A DNA stretch of 64,000 bases from UBA7672 sp965279205. Its GTDB lineage: Bacteria > Pseudomonadota > Alphaproteobacteria > Caulobacterales > Hyphomonadaceae. This document shows positions 35,101 to 43,828 of the stretch, piece after piece. The stretch covers positions 2,356,001 to 2,420,000 of the forward strand of contig OZ257144.1 of assembly GCA_965279205.1 (NCBI GenBank), given 5' to 3'. How positions within the stretch are numbered: the stretch's first letter is position 1; each line of letters opens with the position of its first letter. The position numbers and the translations under genes are program-made. A model generated the notes under the pieces. It did no database searches. It saw nothing but the letters and a program-made list of their open reading frames with translations, and was not told the origin of the DNA.

Positions 35101-35139
35101 TATCTGCGACTCATCCAGTTGCGGAGGCCTCAGGCCGCT

Positions 35140-35835
35140 ATGCTCACGAAGAAACAACGGGAACTGCTGCTGTTCATCAACGGCAGGATCAAGGAGACGG
35201 GGGTCTCCCCAAGCTTCGACGAGATGAAGGAAGCGCTGGACCTGGCTTCCAAGTCCGGCATTCACCGCCTGATCACGGCCTTGGAAGAGCGCGGCTTCCT
35301 GCGCCGGCTGGCCCACAGGGCGCGGGCGCTTGAGGTGCTGAAGCTTCCCGAGAGCGCCGTGCCACAGCAGGGAACGGGCCGCACGCCCTTCCGCCCCAGC
35401 GTGATCGCTGGCGAAGGTGGCGGACGCAAAGCGGCGGCTGCGTCCATCCGGGCATCGATGATCCCGGTCATGGGCCGGATCGCCGCCGGTACGTCGATCG
35501 AGGCGATCGAGCACGAGACCCACAAGGTGAATGCGCCGGACGAGGATTTCGATCCGGATACCCATTTCGCGCTGGAAGTGTCCGGCGAGAGCATGATCAA
35601 CGCCGGCATTCTGGATGGCGATACGGTCATCCTGAAGCGCACGGACAGCGCCCAGTCAGGCGATATCGTCGTGGCGCTGATCAATGAAGAGACGGCGACA
35701 CTGAAGCGCTTCCGCAAGAAGGGCGGCTCGATCGCGCTGGAGGCGGCGAACCCTGCCTTCGGCACGCAGATCTTCGGACCCGATCGCGTGCGTATCCAGG
35801 GCAAACTGGTCGGACTTGTGCGGAAGTACCACTAG
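35140..35835 (+). CDS. lexA: LexA repressor (SOS regulator)
   Basis: A 231-residue repressor. The N-terminal winged-helix domain starts MLTKKQRELLLFINGRIK and includes PSFDEMKEALDLASKSG. The C-terminal S24 protease domain has the self-cleavage site in GRIAAGTS (Ala116-Gly117), catalytic Ser151 in VSGESMINAG and catalytic Lys189 in TATLKRF. RecA-stimulated self-cleavage after DNA damage derepresses SOS genes. An Ala/Gly-rich linker around residues 91-101 is longer than in E. coli, as is usual in this class. ATG at 35140; its own LexA box is upstream. It converges on comEC with overlapping stop codons. Confidence 0.97.
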   Translation: MLTKKQRELLLFINGRIKETGVSPSFDEMKEALDLASKSGIHRLITALEERGFLRRLAHRARALEVLKLPESAVPQQGTGRTPFRPSVIAGEGGGRKAAAASIRASMIPVMGRIAAGTSIEAIEHETHKVNAPDEDFDPDTHFALEVSGESMINAGILDGDTVILKRTDSAQSGDIVVALINEETATLKRFRKKGGSIALEAANPAFGTQIFGPDRVRIQGKLVGLVRKYH

Positions 35836-38060
35836 TCCTGCGCCGTATTCCTGGGCTGCTTCGGCGGCTTGGGCGGTTTTTCGTAGAGCGGCTGGGTCCA
35901 CGCCCGGCCGCTTTGCATTTCGGCTGGGCGCAGCTGCGGATTGGCACCCGCCATTTCGATGGCTGCCCCGCCCTTGCCGATGACTTCGCAGGGATGGATC
36001 GGGAATGACGCCGCGGCTTCAGTCGGTGTGAGCGTCAGGGCCGACGAAGTCGGGCAAGGTGGCGCGGGCAGGTTCGAGCTGGAGACCACGGTGAACTGTC
36101 CGGGCGGGAGATCCATCCAGCAATCGATGCCCTTGCCCATGCACGGCGCCTTGCGGATGTCGTCGCCGATGATGAGCGGGTTGAGCCCGTTCTCGACGCG
36201 CCAGTCCGCGAGTTCGAGCCAACCCTGCTCAGCCTTCAGGAAGACCGATCCGTCATTCGAGACATAGCCCACCGCCTGCGGACCCGTGAACCAGGCGGCG
36301 ATTGCGACCGCGCCGGGTATGGCCGCGAAGATCCGTCGCTGGCGGGTGAGCAGGCAGAACATGGCGATGGCGGTCGCCGAGAATGCCATGCCGGTGGCGC
36401 TGAGGCGCGGAAGATCAACCTCCGGCGAGGCCTCGACCGAATAGCGAGCGATGATCAGGACGACTTCGAGACTCTTGCCCAGCAGCCAGAGGAAAGGTTC
36501 TTCCAGCCCGAAGGGCGCGGCAGCTGCAGCCATTGCGGCGGCGGGCGTGGTCCACAGCGTGATGATGGGTGTCGAGACGATGTTGGCGAGAACGCTGAAC
36601 AGAGCCGCGCGGTCGAAATGGTGGAGCGCGAACGGCATGGTCGCCAGCGATGCGACCAGGGAAGTGGCGGTCGCGCCGACCACCCAGGCGCCCATACGGA
36701 CGAATATTCCAGGCCGGTCCGGCCGGTCGATCTTCGGCCACATCTCGTAGAGCGCGATCAGAGCGCCGGATGCGGCGAAGGACATCTGGAAGCCGGGTGA
36801 GACGACAGCTTCGGGCTGCAGCAACACCACTACCGTCAATGCGACCGCCAGCGAGCGCAAGGAGATCGCCGGACGATCGAACAGCTTCGCGCCAAAGCCG
36901 ATAAGAGCCATCACGTAGGCGCGCTGGGTCGCGACCTCCATACCTGAGATCAGAAAGTAGAGCGTGCATGCGATTACGGCGCCGAGCGCTGCCGCTTTCA
37001 CGGAGGGAACGCGCAACGCCAAGGGCTCGGCGAGCGGCCACAGAAAGCGGATGATGAAGAACACCATCCCGCCCGCCAGGACCATATGCACGCCGGAGAT
37101 CGACAAGAGGTGTGCGAGACCGGACAGGCGCAGCGCTTCGGCATCATCCGGCGTGATGAAGCTGCGGTCGCCGGCAACCATTGCGGCGGACATGCCACCG
37201 CCAGCTTCTCCCGCCTCGTCGTAGACGTGCTGCGAGATCGCGCGCCGCACTGCGCCGATCCAGTAGTTGAATTCGTCGACGACACTGGCTGGCGGTGGCG
37301 TGGGTAGCGGCTCGCAGCCACCGGTTGAGAAGCCAACCGCGCCAAGCTGCTGAAAAAAGGCGTCGCGGTGGAACTCGTAGTCGCCAGGCACGACCGGGCG
37401 CGGCGGCGGCGACAGGATGGCCTTGCAGGCGACTGCACGACCTGGATTGAAGGGAATGTCGCCCTTGTAGCTGAAGCGGATGAAGTCTGGCGTGTGTTCC
37501 GGTGTCAGGCCCTCGATAGCGCGGACATCGATGCGAATGCGGCGGCTGCGTTCGCTGGCGTCGATTTCGGCAACCACGCCCTCAATGCGAACGGGGCCTA
37601 TTTCCTCCTTCAGCATTGGCGTCGCAATCAGCTCGGTGCGGATCTTTCCGGCGATGGCGCCGATGCCCGCTGAGGCGGCTAGCGCCAGCAGCAGACCCAG
37701 GATCGGTCCGCGTCGTCTGAGCACCAGCCAGCCCAGGGCGAACGGCAGGGTAGCGCCGAGCAGCAGCTGCCAGCCCGGTTCAAACGGCGCTGTCATGTAC
37801 AAAGCCGCCCCGGCTGTCAGGGCCAGCGGCAGAAGCAGAGGCCAGCGGAGGGCCTGGTCGTTGACTGCGCCGGCCAGGAACCGCCCCAGCGCCGCCAGCG
37901 CGCCATCCTGCCCGGACGGGGCGGCGCCACTTGCTAGCGAAGGGGTGGATGTGGTCTTCAGGGCCCGCGCTCCGGCAAGGATGCGCCCAAGTCCCTGGAT
38001 CTCTGGAAATCGATGACGGTCGTCACCCGCTTTGCCCCCTCCCCGACCGGTTACCTCCAT
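35832..38060 (-). CDS. comEC: ComEC/Rec2-type membrane protein (DNA uptake channel family)
   Basis: A large multispanning membrane protein of about 742 residues. The competence domain is shown by LSGLAHLLSISGVHMVLAGG (the ComEC signature), RAYVMALIGFG and SPGFQMSFAASGALIALYE. An N-terminal OB-fold region (DUF4131-like) spans about residues 140-250. After the membrane domain there is only a short soluble tail; the C-terminal metallo-beta-lactamase domain of Bacillus ComEC is missing, common in alphaproteobacteria. The start is uncertain: the only ATG in the N-terminal part, at 38060, lies 48 nt inside gltX on the opposite strand. No other competence gene is present, so DNA uptake is not established. 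Confidence 0.85.
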   Translation of the reverse strand: MEVTGRGGGKAGDDRHRFPEIQGLGRILAGARALKTTSTPSLASGAAPSGQDGALAALGRFLAGAVNDQALRWPLLLPLALTAGAALYMTAPFEPGWQLLLGATLPFALGWLVLRRRGPILGLLLALAASAGIGAIAGKIRTELIATPMLKEEIGPVRIEGVVAEIDASERSRRIRIDVRAIEGLTPEHTPDFIRFSYKGDIPFNPGRAVACKAILSPPPRPVVPGDYEFHRDAFFQQLGAVGFSTGGCEPLPTPPPASVVDEFNYWIGAVRRAISQHVYDEAGEAGGGMSAAMVAGDRSFITPDDAEALRLSGLAHLLSISGVHMVLAGGMVFFIIRFLWPLAEPLALRVPSVKAAALGAVIACTLYFLISGMEVATQRAYVMALIGFGAKLFDRPAISLRSLAVALTVVVLLQPEAVVSPGFQMSFAASGALIALYEMWPKIDRPDRPGIFVRMGAWVVGATATSLVASLATMPFALHHFDRAALFSVLANIVSTPIITLWTTPAAAMAAAAAPFGLEEPFLWLLGKSLEVVLIIARYSVEASPEVDLPRLSATGMAFSATAIAMFCLLTRQRRIFAAIPGAVAIAAWFTGPQAVGYVSNDGSVFLKAEQGWLELADWRVENGLNPLIIGDDIRKAPCMGKGIDCWMDLPPGQFTVVSSSNLPAPPCPTSSALTLTPTEAAASFPIHPCEVIGKGGAAIEMAGANPQLRPAEMQSGRAWTQPLYEKPPKPPKQPRNTAQD

Positions 38061-39617
38061 ATCGGAGGCGCCCGGACGGCCCTGTTTTCTTGGCTATACG
38101 CGCGAGCGAAGGGCGGCAAGTTCCTGCTGAGGATCGAGGACACGGACAAAGAGCGTTCCACGCAGGAAGCGGTGGATGCGATCTATGACGGGTTGAACTG
38201 GCTGGGGCTCGGCGGGGACGAGCCGCCAGTGCTGCAATCCACGCGCGCAGGGCGGCATGCGCAAGTGGCGCATGAGCTGGTGAAGCGCGGTGCGGCTTAT
38301 CGATCCTACGAAACAGTCGAGGAATTGGAACGCCAGCGCGAAGCTCAAAACCAACAGGTCCAAGCACTTCTAAATTGGCGTGAAACCGTCGTGAACCTTA
38401 GACGGCACATCAAAGATCGCTATGAAGAAGCCGCGGACGCCCAAGTCTTGCTCACGCTGAAGGGAGCCAACACGCTCCAGGCTCTTGGCGATTTCAAAAC
38501 AAACGCCGATCTGAATGGTTGGCTTGCGCAAGAACAAAACGCCGCAACTTCTGAATCGACGAAGCTTAGCCAAGCGTTTCGATCTGCTTACCGAGACACA
38601 GGCAACGAGCCGCACGCGGATGCTCCGTACACAATTCGGCTTCGGATGCCTAATGAAGGCGAACTAACCGTAAGCGACCACGTGCAGGGAACGGTGACGC
38701 GAAAGTTCGCGGACCTTGATGATCTCGTGCTGCTGCGGTCGGACGGCACGCCGACTTATATGCTGGCGGTGGTGGTGGACGATCACGACATGGGGGTCAC
38801 GCACGTCATTCGCGGTGACGACCATTTCCTGAACACCTTCCGGCAGCTGCCGATCTATCTCGGGATGGACTGGCCGCAGCCAGAGTATTCCCACGTTCCA
38901 TTGATCCATGGACCGGATGGCAAGAAACTGTCCAAGCGCCACGGCGCAACGGCGGTGGACGATTACCGCGATACGTTGGGCTATTTGCCCGAGGGCATGA
39001 AGAACTACCTGCTCCGCCTGGGTTGGAGCCATGGCGATGACGAGATCATTCCTGAGGCCAAAGCGATCGAGTGGTTCGACCTCGACGGGCTGAACAAGGC
39101 GCCGGCGCGGCTGGACTTCGCCAAGCTCGACTCCGTGAACAAGCATTACATGTCCGAGGCGGACGACCGGCGGCTGTTCAACCTGCTGCTCCGCAGGCCG
39201 GAAATGCAGGGCAAGAGCAACAAGGAAATGTCCCGCGTCCTGAACGCTATGCCGGTACTGAAGACCCGCGCCGCCAATATCGTCCAGCTGGCCCAGCAGG
39301 CGCGATTCCTGACCGACATCCGGCCAGTGAAGCTGGAAGGAAAAGCGGTCGATCTGGTGAATGATGAGGCGCGCGGGCGTCTTGCCGCACTGCTGCCCTG
39401 GCTTGAGTCGCTGGCCGACTGGAACGAGGCCGCAATCAAGCAAGAACTCACGCGATTTTGCGACCAAAACGGCATCGGCATGGGTAAAATCGGCCCTGTT
39501 TTGAGGGCGGTCCTTACCGGCGGAGCGCCTTCGCCCGATATTGCTCTTGTGCTGGCCTTGCTAGGCCGTAATGAAGCTTTCGCGCGATTGCGCGATCATG
39601 CGAACGCCGGGGGCTGA
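38013..39617 (+). CDS. gltX: Glutamyl-tRNA synthetase with in-frame internal insertion
   Basis: Charges tRNA-Glu; 534 residues against the usual 440-485. Class I motifs are intact: FAPSPTGYLHIGGART (HIGH, residues 8-22) and GKKLSKRHG (KMSKS). The core VLLRSDGTPTYMLAVVVDDH and GVTHVIRGDDH is typical. Between EELERQRE (res 103-110) and FRSAYRDTG (res 189-197), where relatives have about 10 residues, it carries roughly 70 extra residues of mainly helical, Gln/Asn/Lys-rich sequence. By hand count that DNA is near 51% GC, against about 68% just upstream. The reading frame is preserved on both sides. ATG at 38013. A roughly 35-bp gap separates it from gltA. Confidence 0.95.
   Translation: MTVVTRFAPSPTGYLHIGGARTALFSWLYARAKGGKFLLRIEDTDKERSTQEAVDAIYDGLNWLGLGGDEPPVLQSTRAGRHAQVAHELVKRGAAYRSYETVEELERQREAQNQQVQALLNWRETVVNLRRHIKDRYEEAADAQVLLTLKGANTLQALGDFKTNADLNGWLAQEQNAATSESTKLSQAFRSAYRDTGNEPHADAPYTIRLRMPNEGELTVSDHVQGTVTRKFADLDDLVLLRSDGTPTYMLAVVVDDHDMGVTHVIRGDDHFLNTFRQLPIYLGMDWPQPEYSHVPLIHGPDGKKLSKRHGATAVDDYRDTLGYLPEGMKNYLLRLGWSHGDDEIIPEAKAIEWFDLDGLNKAPARLDFAKLDSVNKHYMSEADDRRLFNLLLRRPEMQGKSNKEMSRVLNAMPVLKTRAANIVQLAQQARFLTDIRPVKLEGKAVDLVNDEARGRLAALLPWLESLADWNEAAIKQELTRFCDQNGIGMGKIGPVLRAVLTGGAPSPDIALVLALLGRNEAFARLRDHANAGG
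38343..38570 (+). other. Low-GC inserted segment within gltX
   Basis: Roughly 225 bp encoding residues about 111-186 of GltX, matching nothing in ordinary GluRS sequences. Codons such as CTA, TTA, AAA and AAT are more frequent than in neighbouring genes. GC is about 51% here. The following 100 bp, which do encode canonical GluRS sequence, are also somewhat GC-poor, so the boundary of the foreign segment is not sharp. No direct repeat or transposase is visible. It falls in the domain between the Rossmann halves, near where many GluRS bind zinc. Confidence 0.6.
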
Positions 39618-39652
39618 GCGGCGGAAGCATAGAATTTGAGGAGACTGGGCTG

Positions 39653-40954
39653 ATGGAAAACAAGGTCAAACCGAACGGCAAAGCGCAGCTTACAGCCGGC
39701 GGCAAAACCATTGAGTTGCCTGTGTATTCGGGCACCGTGGGGCCCGACGTCATCGATATCGGCAAGATGTACGCCCAGACCGGCATGTTCACGCTGGACC
39801 CGGGCTTCACCTCCACCGCCTCCTGCGAAAGCCAGATCACCTACATCGACGGCGACGCCGGCATCCTGCTGCACCGCGGATATCCGATCGACCAGCTGGC
39901 TGAGAAATCGAACTTCCTCGAGGTCTGCTACCTGCTCCTGCACGGCGAGCTGCCGAACGCTGCCGAGGGTTCGGAATTCGTCAAAACGATCACGCGGCAC
40001 ACGATGCTGCACGCCCAGTTCGACCGCTTCTTCGAAGGCTTCCGCCGCGACGCTCACCCGATGGCGATCATGTGCGGCGCGGTTGGCGCCCTCTCGGCCT
40101 TCTATCACGACTCGACCAACGTCGATGACCCGCTGCAGCGCAAGGTCGCCCAGCATCGCATGATCGCGAAGATGCCGACGATCGCGGCGCGGGCGTTCAA
40201 GTATCACACCGGCCAGCCCTTCGTGTCGCCTCGCAACGAACTCGACTATGCGTCGAACTTCCTGCGGATGTCGTTCGCTGTTCCGGCTGAAGACTACAAG
40301 GTGAACCCGGTTCTCGCCCGCGCGATGGACCGCATCTTCATCCTGCACGCTGACCACGAACAGAACGCCTCGACCTCGACCGTGCGCCTTGCCGGTTCGT
40401 CGGGCGCAAACCCGTTCGCGTGCATCGCGGCCGGCATCGCCTGCCTGTGGGGCCCGGCGCACGGAGGCGCCAACGAGGCAGCGCTGCAGATGCTGCAAGA
40501 GATCGGCACCGTCGAGAACGTGAAGAAGCACGTCGACAAGGTGAAGAACAAGGTGGACGGCGTTCGCCTGATGGGCTTCGGCCATCGCGTCTACAAGAAC
40601 TATGATCCGCGCGCGACGGTGATGCAGGCAACCTGCCGCGAAGTGCTCAAGGAAGTGGGCATCAACGACCCGCTTCTGGAAGTCGCGATGGAGCTCGAGA
40701 AGATCGCGCTATCGGACGAGTACTTCATCGAGAAGAAGCTCTACCCGAACGTCGACTTCTATTCGGGCATCACGCTGAAGGCGATGGGCTTCCCGGTGTC
40801 GATGTTCACCGTGCTGTTCGCCCTGGCCCGCACCGTCGGCTGGATCGCGCAGTGGGAAGAGATGACCACGGACAAGACCCAGCGCATCGGCCGTCCACGC
40901 CAAGTCTACACGGGCGCGCCGCAGCGCAACTATGTTCCGGTTGGAAGCCGGTAG
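39653..40954 (+). CDS. gltA: Citrate synthase
   Basis: Condenses acetyl-CoA and oxaloacetate to citrate, the entry to the TCA cycle; 433 residues, type of hexameric bacterial enzyme. Catalytic residues are present: His in WGPAHGGANEAAL, His in GFGHRVYKNYDPRA, and Asp in NVDFYSGITL. The N-terminal beta domain (GKAQLTAGGKTIELPVYSGT) is typical of the gram-negative type with NADH regulation. ATG at 39653 after a GAGGAG site. A clear terminator follows. Neighbouring gltX and the lpx cluster are its usual alphaproteobacterial neighbours. Confidence 0.98.
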   Translation: MENKVKPNGKAQLTAGGKTIELPVYSGTVGPDVIDIGKMYAQTGMFTLDPGFTSTASCESQITYIDGDAGILLHRGYPIDQLAEKSNFLEVCYLLLHGELPNAAEGSEFVKTITRHTMLHAQFDRFFEGFRRDAHPMAIMCGAVGALSAFYHDSTNVDDPLQRKVAQHRMIAKMPTIAARAFKYHTGQPFVSPRNELDYASNFLRMSFAVPAEDYKVNPVLARAMDRIFILHADHEQNASTSTVRLAGSSGANPFACIAAGIACLWGPAHGGANEAALQMLQEIGTVENVKKHVDKVKNKVDGVRLMGFGHRVYKNYDPRATVMQATCREVLKEVGINDPLLEVAMELEKIALSDEYFIEKKLYPNVDFYSGITLKAMGFPVSMFTVLFALARTVGWIAQWEEMTTDKTQRIGRPRQVYTGAPQRNYVPVGSR

Positions 40955-40979
40955 TACGCTGGATCGGTGAAAGTTCGAG

Positions 40980-41007
40980 AGGGCGGCTTCTTTCGGGCCG
41001 CCCTTTT
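40980..41007 (+). terminator. Intrinsic terminator after gltA
   Basis: Perfect 8-bp stem AGGGCGGC / GCCGCCCT with a 9-nt loop, followed by TTTTC, 25 bp after the gltA stop. It lies just before the convergent lpxB stop at 41017 and may end both transcripts. Confidence 0.85.
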
Positions 41008-41016
41008 CGTTTGCGC

Positions 41017-42159
41017 CTAGGCAAGCTTCAGGATCGCCTCGGCGGCAATCTCCGCCGCCGGGCGGCCCGTGCCGGCCATGACCCTCAACGCTTCATGTTG
41101 GCCATCCCGCTGGGCCTTCAACGCAGTGGGATTGGAAAGGCGCTCCTCGGCGGACTGGGCAATGTTCTGGACACTGAACCGGGTCTGCAAGAACTCCGGA
41201 ATAACCTCGCGATTGGCCGCGACATTCACCAGCGCCGAGAACCGTGACTTGAAGAGCAGAAAGCGCAACAGAGCCCAAGTGATCCAGCCGAGTTTATAGC
41301 CAGTTACGACAGCCGCGCCTTGGGCTGCCAGTTCTGTGGTGACCGTGCCGGAACAGGCTATCGCGACCGTCATCGCGGCATAGGCGTCGGCCTTCTCGGC
41401 TTCACTCTTCACCAGCACGATCGGGAAGCTCTGCGCGGCAGCGAGCGCTTCGACTTCTGACGCAACACTGGGCGCGACCATGCAGACTACTTTTCGAGCA
41501 GGATCGCGTGCCTGCACCTGTTTCGTAGCTTCCATCAGCGTCGGCGCGACGCGACGCATCTCCGCCTTGCGACTACCGGGCAGTAGGCCAATCACCGATG
41601 CATCAACGGGGATGCCGTGGCGCTGGCGGAAGCCAGCCCCATCGCCCTTCGGCAGGCGATGCAGGGCGGGATTGCCGATGACTGTCGTAGGCAGTCCCCA
41701 CTTCACATAGAAGGGCTGCTCGAAGGGATGAATGCACAGTAGGTGATCGACCCACTGCGCCAGCACGCGAGCGCGACCGGGACGTGTGGCCCAGACCTGT
41801 GGTCCAATCAGCTTGATGCGCTTGGCCCTCGCACCACGCAGCTTGAGCGCCCGCGCGAGACGCCACATGAAACCCCAGCTGTCGATCAGAACAACCGCAT
41901 CTGGATCGGCTTTGACGATCGCCTCAGCAGCGTCCTCGACCGCTTTCTTCACGCGGCCGTATGCCTTGAGGCCTTCGATGAGACCGAGGACGGCAAGGCC
42001 GGACATATCGACGTCTGACGATACGCTACGCTCGCGCATGCGCTCGCCGCCAATGCCGGAGACACGGACTGTCGGGTCAGCGGCCTTGAGCGCATCGATA
42101 ACGTCGGCGCCAAGGGCGTCGCCCGAGTCTTCCGCCGCAACGAGGAAGATGTGGCTCAC
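41017..42159 (-). CDS. lpxB: Lipid-A-disaccharide synthase
   Basis: Joins lipid X and UDP-2,3-diacylglucosamine in lipid A synthesis; 380 residues, GT19 family. The N-terminal motif is MSHIFLVAAEDSGDALGAD (AGExSGD in most). Others are SWGFMWRLARALK, GPQVWATRPGRARV, CIHPFEQPFYVKWG, IGNPALHRLP, IGLLPGSRKAEMRR and IACSGTVTTELAA. Start GTG at 42159 overlaps the lpxI stop (GTGA). It is the last gene of the lpxD-lpxA-lpxI-lpxB series on the minus strand and converges on gltA. Confidence 0.96.
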   Translation of the reverse strand: MSHIFLVAAEDSGDALGADVIDALKAADPTVRVSGIGGERMRERSVSSDVDMSGLAVLGLIEGLKAYGRVKKAVEDAAEAIVKADPDAVVLIDSWGFMWRLARALKLRGARAKRIKLIGPQVWATRPGRARVLAQWVDHLLCIHPFEQPFYVKWGLPTTVIGNPALHRLPKGDGAGFRQRHGIPVDASVIGLLPGSRKAEMRRVAPTLMEATKQVQARDPARKVVCMVAPSVASEVEALAAAQSFPIVLVKSEAEKADAYAAMTVAIACSGTVTTELAAQGAAVVTGYKLGWITWALLRFLLFKSRFSALVNVAANREVIPEFLQTRFSVQNIAQSAEERLSNPTALKAQRDGQHEALRVMAGTGRPAAEIAAEAILKLA

Positions 42160-43004
42160 GCCAGTTCCGCCGTTGTGAAGCCGTAGACGAAGAGGCCAAG
42201 CCTGTCGGCGGCCGCAGCCACGTCGGCGCGATCAACCACCAGCGCGGCGCCGGCTTCGACGGCGATGCCGGCCAGGCCAGCTCTGGCTGCGCCTTCGACC
42301 GTCTTCACGCCGAGTGTGGGAAGATCAATGCGGCGTTCCTGTTGTGGTTTGGGTCGCTTCACAAGGACGCCGCGCCGGGCTTCCGGCGTGCCACGGATCT
42401 CGACAGGCAGCTCGGCGCAGCGCGCCAGCATGCGGTCGGTGCCTTCCTGCGCTTCGACCGCGAGGATGAGGCCGACACAGGACACAGCCCCCTGCCCAAT
42501 CTCGAGCGAGCCGGAAATCTTCGCAACCTCTGCGGCGCGGCGGATGTCGAGCCAGTGATCGATGGACGGAGACACGGCGCCCAGTGGGCCGGCGGTGACC
42601 AGAAGATCGTTGAGAACGTCATCAGCGCCAATGATGCGGAAACCGGCCTCCTCGAACACGTCCATCACCGACCGAAGGAGCGCATCGTCGCCCTTCTTTG
42701 CGGCAGCGAGAATCTTGGGAAGCGACTGAACACCCTTTAGGTCGAGGCGTAGCGAAGCGAAGTCGGGGCGCTTCAACGAACCGGCGAAGACCATCTCCTC
42801 GCAGCCTTCGCGCTTCATCAGCTGGATCAGCTTGCCAAGTTCGCCGACGGACAGCTCGGGCCCATTGAACTCGGTCAGCAAGGCTGCATCGGCAAAGCCT
42901 TTCAGACCGACCACGAACGGATTGCGCCCGGTGCGCCGCGCCTGTTCGGCCACACGCCGGGGCAGGTCCCCACCCCCGGCGACGATCGCCAGACGTCCAG
43001 CCAT
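42156..43004 (-). CDS. lpxI: UDP-2,3-diacylglucosamine pyrophosphatase LpxI
   Basis: Hydrolyses UDP-2,3-diacylglucosamine to lipid X, replacing LpxH in alphaproteobacteria; 282 residues (DUF1009 family). The N-terminus MAGRLAIVAGGGDLPRRVAE and the segments EMVFAGSLKRPDFASLRLD and RIGADDVLNDLLVTAGPLG are typical. The C-terminal domain has VLVKRPKPQQERRIDLPTLG (LPT metal/active region) and the nearby GLAGIAVEAGAAL. ATG at 43004 overlaps the lpxA stop by one base (TGATG). Position between lpxA and lpxB matches the family. Confidence 0.95.
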   Translation of the reverse strand: MAGRLAIVAGGGDLPRRVAEQARRTGRNPFVVGLKGFADAALLTEFNGPELSVGELGKLIQLMKREGCEEMVFAGSLKRPDFASLRLDLKGVQSLPKILAAAKKGDDALLRSVMDVFEEAGFRIIGADDVLNDLLVTAGPLGAVSPSIDHWLDIRRAAEVAKISGSLEIGQGAVSCVGLILAVEAQEGTDRMLARCAELPVEIRGTPEARRGVLVKRPKPQQERRIDLPTLGVKTVEGAARAGLAGIAVEAGAALVVDRADVAAAADRLGLFVYGFTTAELA

Positions 43005-43795
43005 CAGACCAGCCTCGGCATACACAACGGACGCTTCTGGCCGTCATTGACGAAGTTAACGATCTTCATCACGTCCGGCGATCCCGCATGCTCTTCGGCG
43101 ATCGCGGCGAGGCGGTCATTGAAAAATCCGGCGCCATGGAACAGTTCGCGATAGACGCCACGAAGAAGATGGATCGTTTCACGGGTCGCGCCGCGTCGCT
43201 TCAGCCCGACAATGTTGAGCCCGTTGAGATGGCCTGAAGTATCGACCATGCCGAAGGGTATCACGTCGCCGAGGACCGCCGCACATCCACCGATGAAGGC
43301 GCCCGTGCCGATGCGGCCGAACTGGTGAACGGCCACATTGCCACCGAGGATGACGAAATCGTCGATCTCAGCCAGACCGCCACTGACGGCATGGGTCGCA
43401 TAGACCACGTTGTTGCCGACCACCGCATCATGGCCAACGTGGCTGGCGTTCATGAAGAACCCGCGATCGCCGATGACGGTCTTTCCCCGACCTCGTGCGG
43501 TACCGATGTGGAAGACGGTGCTCTCGCGAAGCTGGTTGTCAGTCCCGATGATGAGCAGCGTGTCCTCGCCTTTGTGGGCCGTATCCTGAGGCGGATGACC
43601 AAGCGCGGCGTTGGGATAGATCACTGTGCGGGCGCCGACACTGGTCGAGTTGGCGATCGATACGTGCGAGACAAGCCGGACGCCTTCGCCCAGCTGGACC
43701 TTGGGTCCAACGGTGCAGAACGGACCTATTTCGACCCCGTCAGCGAGTTCTGCGCCGCGTTCGACGATTGAAGATGGATGGATGGTGACTGCCAT
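43004..43795 (-). CDS. lpxA: UDP-N-acetylglucosamine acyltransferase
   Basis: First lipid A step, transferring a 3-hydroxyacyl chain from ACP to UDP-GlcNAc; 263 residues. A left-handed beta-helix of hexapeptide repeats runs from IHPSSIVERGAELADG to the C-terminal helical part. Catalytic His lies in FMNASHVGHDAVVGNN; GGNVAVHQFGRIG, and HLNGLNIVGLKRRG at the end of the helix, are canonical. ATG at 43795. Upstream, lpxD ends only 33 bp away; the fabZ gene that normally separates them in proteobacteria is not there. Confidence 0.96.
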   Translation of the reverse strand: MAVTIHPSSIVERGAELADGVEIGPFCTVGPKVQLGEGVRLVSHVSIANSTSVGARTVIYPNAALGHPPQDTAHKGEDTLLIIGTDNQLRESTVFHIGTARGRGKTVIGDRGFFMNASHVGHDAVVGNNVVYATHAVSGGLAEIDDFVILGGNVAVHQFGRIGTGAFIGGCAAVLGDVIPFGMVDTSGHLNGLNIVGLKRRGATRETIHLLRGVYRELFHGAGFFNDRLAAIAEEHAGSPDVMKIVNFVNDGQKRPLCMPRLV

Positions 43796-43828
43796 GTCCG
43801 CCGGCGTTTCTAGCGCCGGCTGGGCCGG

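Noticed and set aside
35832..38060. comEC as a truncated pseudogene
   Set aside because: The reading frame is continuous, membrane and signature motifs are intact, and loss of the C-terminal metallo-beta-lactamase domain is common in this class.
38013..39617. Intein in gltX
   Set aside because: The extra segment is only about 70 residues, lacks splice-junction Cys/Ser/Asn signatures and is much shorter than any known intein.
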